Below, in pieces: positions 62,892 to 64,000 of a stretch of 64,000 bases of DNA. The notes below the pieces were generated by a model. That model was not told the DNA's origin. It made no database searches and worked only from the letters and a program-made list of their open reading frames with translations. Made by a program: the position numbers and the translations under genes. Location of the stretch: contig CAVSDJ010000007.1 of NCBI GenBank assembly GCA_963726785.1, positions 2,790,001-2,854,000 on the forward strand, read 5' to 3'. Numbering within the stretch: position 1 is the stretch's first letter; each line of letters opens with the position of its first letter. The DNA is from DATEKX01 sp963726785. GTDB taxonomy: Bacteria > Acidobacteriota > Blastocatellia > UBA7656.

Positions 62892-64000
62892 CTATTCAGT
62901 TCGCAAAACGCTTTCTATATGGGTTGTGATCCTGTTCGCCTCAGCTAAGCTATTTTTGAACCAGTCCGTTGACCAGATGCGATGTAACCTCCACCCAAGC
63001 TTCTCAAGGATCTCCTGCCTTAGTCTATCGCGGTCTCTCGCCGATTTGCTGGAATGATACGTTGTGCCGTCACATTCTATTCCCAATATGTACGCGCCTG
63101 GTTTCGCCGGGTGCTTCACAGCGAGATCAATAAAGAAGCCTGCCACTCCGATTTGCGCCACGACGTCATACCCTCGCGCACGTAGCACGTCAGCAACCTC
63201 TATTTCGAAATCCGAATCAGGCTCGCGCCCGGTAAACTGCGCCTGTTCCAATAGGCCAGTTTGCGCGTATTCAAGATAGGACTTCAGCGCCCTCACACCC
63301 CAAGCACTTCCTGGCTGTTCTTGAATCTGACTATACAGCATTGAAGAGAATACGAGCACTCTCCGCTTTGCCCTCGTAAATAAAACGTTGAGGCGGCGGT
63401 GGCCTGTTGCACTATTCAAGGGACCGAAGCGTTGATAGACTTTGCCATTTCGATCCGGGCCGAACGTCACCGATATAAAGATTACGTCGCGCTCGTCCCC
63501 TTGAACGTTCTCCAGGTTCTTAACGAAGAATGGCTCGGCACCTGCCCCCGTCCTTTCCATATATTGTTGCGCGAAAGGATCATCTTTAAGACGCTGTTCG
63601 AACTCATCTTCAATCAAATCACGCTGTATCGCATTAAGCGTGACAACTCCCAGAGACTCCTTCGGGTCTATGCACATCTGATCGAACACAGCATCGACCA
63701 CACGTTTTGCCTCAACCATATTCCGGCGATTCTCATAAACCCCATCACTTACATGGATGAACTTAACACCAAGTTCAGAGTCACCGTTTACAGGAGATGG
63801 GAATACTACTAGCTCTCCCTTGTAGAATTCCTTATTGGAGAACGCAATCAGACTGGCATGCTGGGAGCGATAATGCCATTTGAGGAGCCGAGCCGGTCGG
63901 TATAGCGCTGACGCAACTTCGAGAATGCTTTCGGCTTCTGTCAACGCTTGGGCCGAGTCGTCTCCCTCTTCTTCCTCGTCACCTATCCGATCAAAAAAGC
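62892..64000 (-). CDS. SF1 helicase-nuclease, C-terminal part (truncated by window edge)
   Basis: The frame is open to the window edge. The visible part is the C-terminal half of an AAA_12/UvrD-like helicase: LLKWHYRSQHASLIAFSNKE, VVTLNAIQRDLIEDEFEQRL, NLENVQGDERDVIFISVTFG (motif V) and RLNVLFTRAKRRVLVFSSM (motif VI). A PD-(D/E)xK-like or Vsr-like nuclease domain follows (FEIEVADVLRARGYDVVAQI, then GIECDGTTYHSSKSARDRDR with GWRLHRIWSTDWF). This layout matches large DUF4011-helicase-nuclease proteins known from antiphage loci. The N-terminal domain lies outside the window, so that assignment is tentative. Confidence 0.8.
   Translation of the reverse strand, partial: FFDRIGDEEEEGDDSAQALTEAESILEVASALYRPARLLKWHYRSQHASLIAFSNKEFYKGELVVFPSPVNGDSELGVKFIHVSDGVYENRRNMVEAKRVVDAVFDQMCIDPKESLGVVTLNAIQRDLIEDEFEQRLKDDPFAQQYMERTGAGAEPFFVKNLENVQGDERDVIFISVTFGPDRNGKVYQRFGPLNSATGHRRLNVLFTRAKRRVLVFSSMLYSQIQEQPGSAWGVRALKSYLEYAQTGLLEQAQFTGREPDSDFEIEVADVLRARGYDVVAQIGVAGFFIDLAVKHPAKPGAYILGIECDGTTYHSSKSARDRDRLRQEILEKLGWRLHRIWSTDWFKNSLAEANRITTHIESVLRTE

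Overview
This window is bacterial chromosome, most likely from an acidobacterium (Blastocatellia-like). That placement is an inference from gene families, chiefly an Oar-type TonB-dependent receptor with an N-terminal carboxypeptidase-regulatory domain, a PilZ plus DUF4388 protein, and dispersed palindromic repeats. No rRNA or tRNA gene was seen.

Region 1 (about 1-21,980) is ordinary core genome. It holds the 3' end of selA, a two-membrane-segment protein, pilT, recX, a PilZ/DUF4388 protein, alaS, a DUF104-like antitoxin with a frameshifted MazF-like toxin, the TonB-dependent receptor, a membrane-microdomain cluster (NfeD-like, flotillin, large SPFH protein), a secreted subtilase, a double TonB_C protein, and the nucleotide genes thyA-folA-dut. 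Perfect or near-perfect inverted repeats lie in several intergenic gaps.

Region 2 (about 21,990-60,600) is an accessory island, visibly richer in A+T. It opens with a sigma-factor remnant and an array of four 19-bp repeats that resembles a transposon end. An insertion-sequence pile-up follows to 30,060 (IS3 remnant, intact-looking IS630, IS256, IS3, IS3 fragment), with an XRE regulator and small cargo genes in between. Signalling module 1 (30,061-38,534, minus strand) encodes a histidine kinase with about seven GAF domains, a pseudo-receiver, a receiver-kinase fusion and a TIR-receiver-CHAT protein. A secreted lamin-tail protein and a Tn7-like transposition operon (tnsA, tnsB, tnsC, tniQ) come next, the latter with a DEDD exonuclease and an XRE gene upstream of tnsA. 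Signalling module 2 (49,126-58,050, minus strand) encodes a metallophosphoesterase, a membrane histidine kinase, a receiver/degenerate-ATPase protein, a second CHAT protein and a sigma-54 activator (frameshifted). A sigma-54-type promoter lies at 58,217-58,232, ahead of this operon. The island ends in an IS4-type element and two transposase fragments.

Region 3 (60,918-64,000) holds a DUF262/HNH protein resembling GmrSD restriction enzymes and the C-terminal part of an SF1 helicase-nuclease, both typical of defence loci.

The most interesting material is the pair of CHAT-containing signalling operons flanking a Tn7-like transposition cassette. In each, a multidomain sensor kinase and receiver proteins (one with a lost phospho-acceptor) are encoded beside a caspase-like protease. 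In module 1 the protease is fused to TIR and receiver domains; in module 2 it sits with a metallophosphoesterase and its own sigma-54 activator. I infer a stress or phage-responsive conflict system in which phosphorelay signalling gates TIR/CHAT effectors. That function is not shown by the sequence alone.
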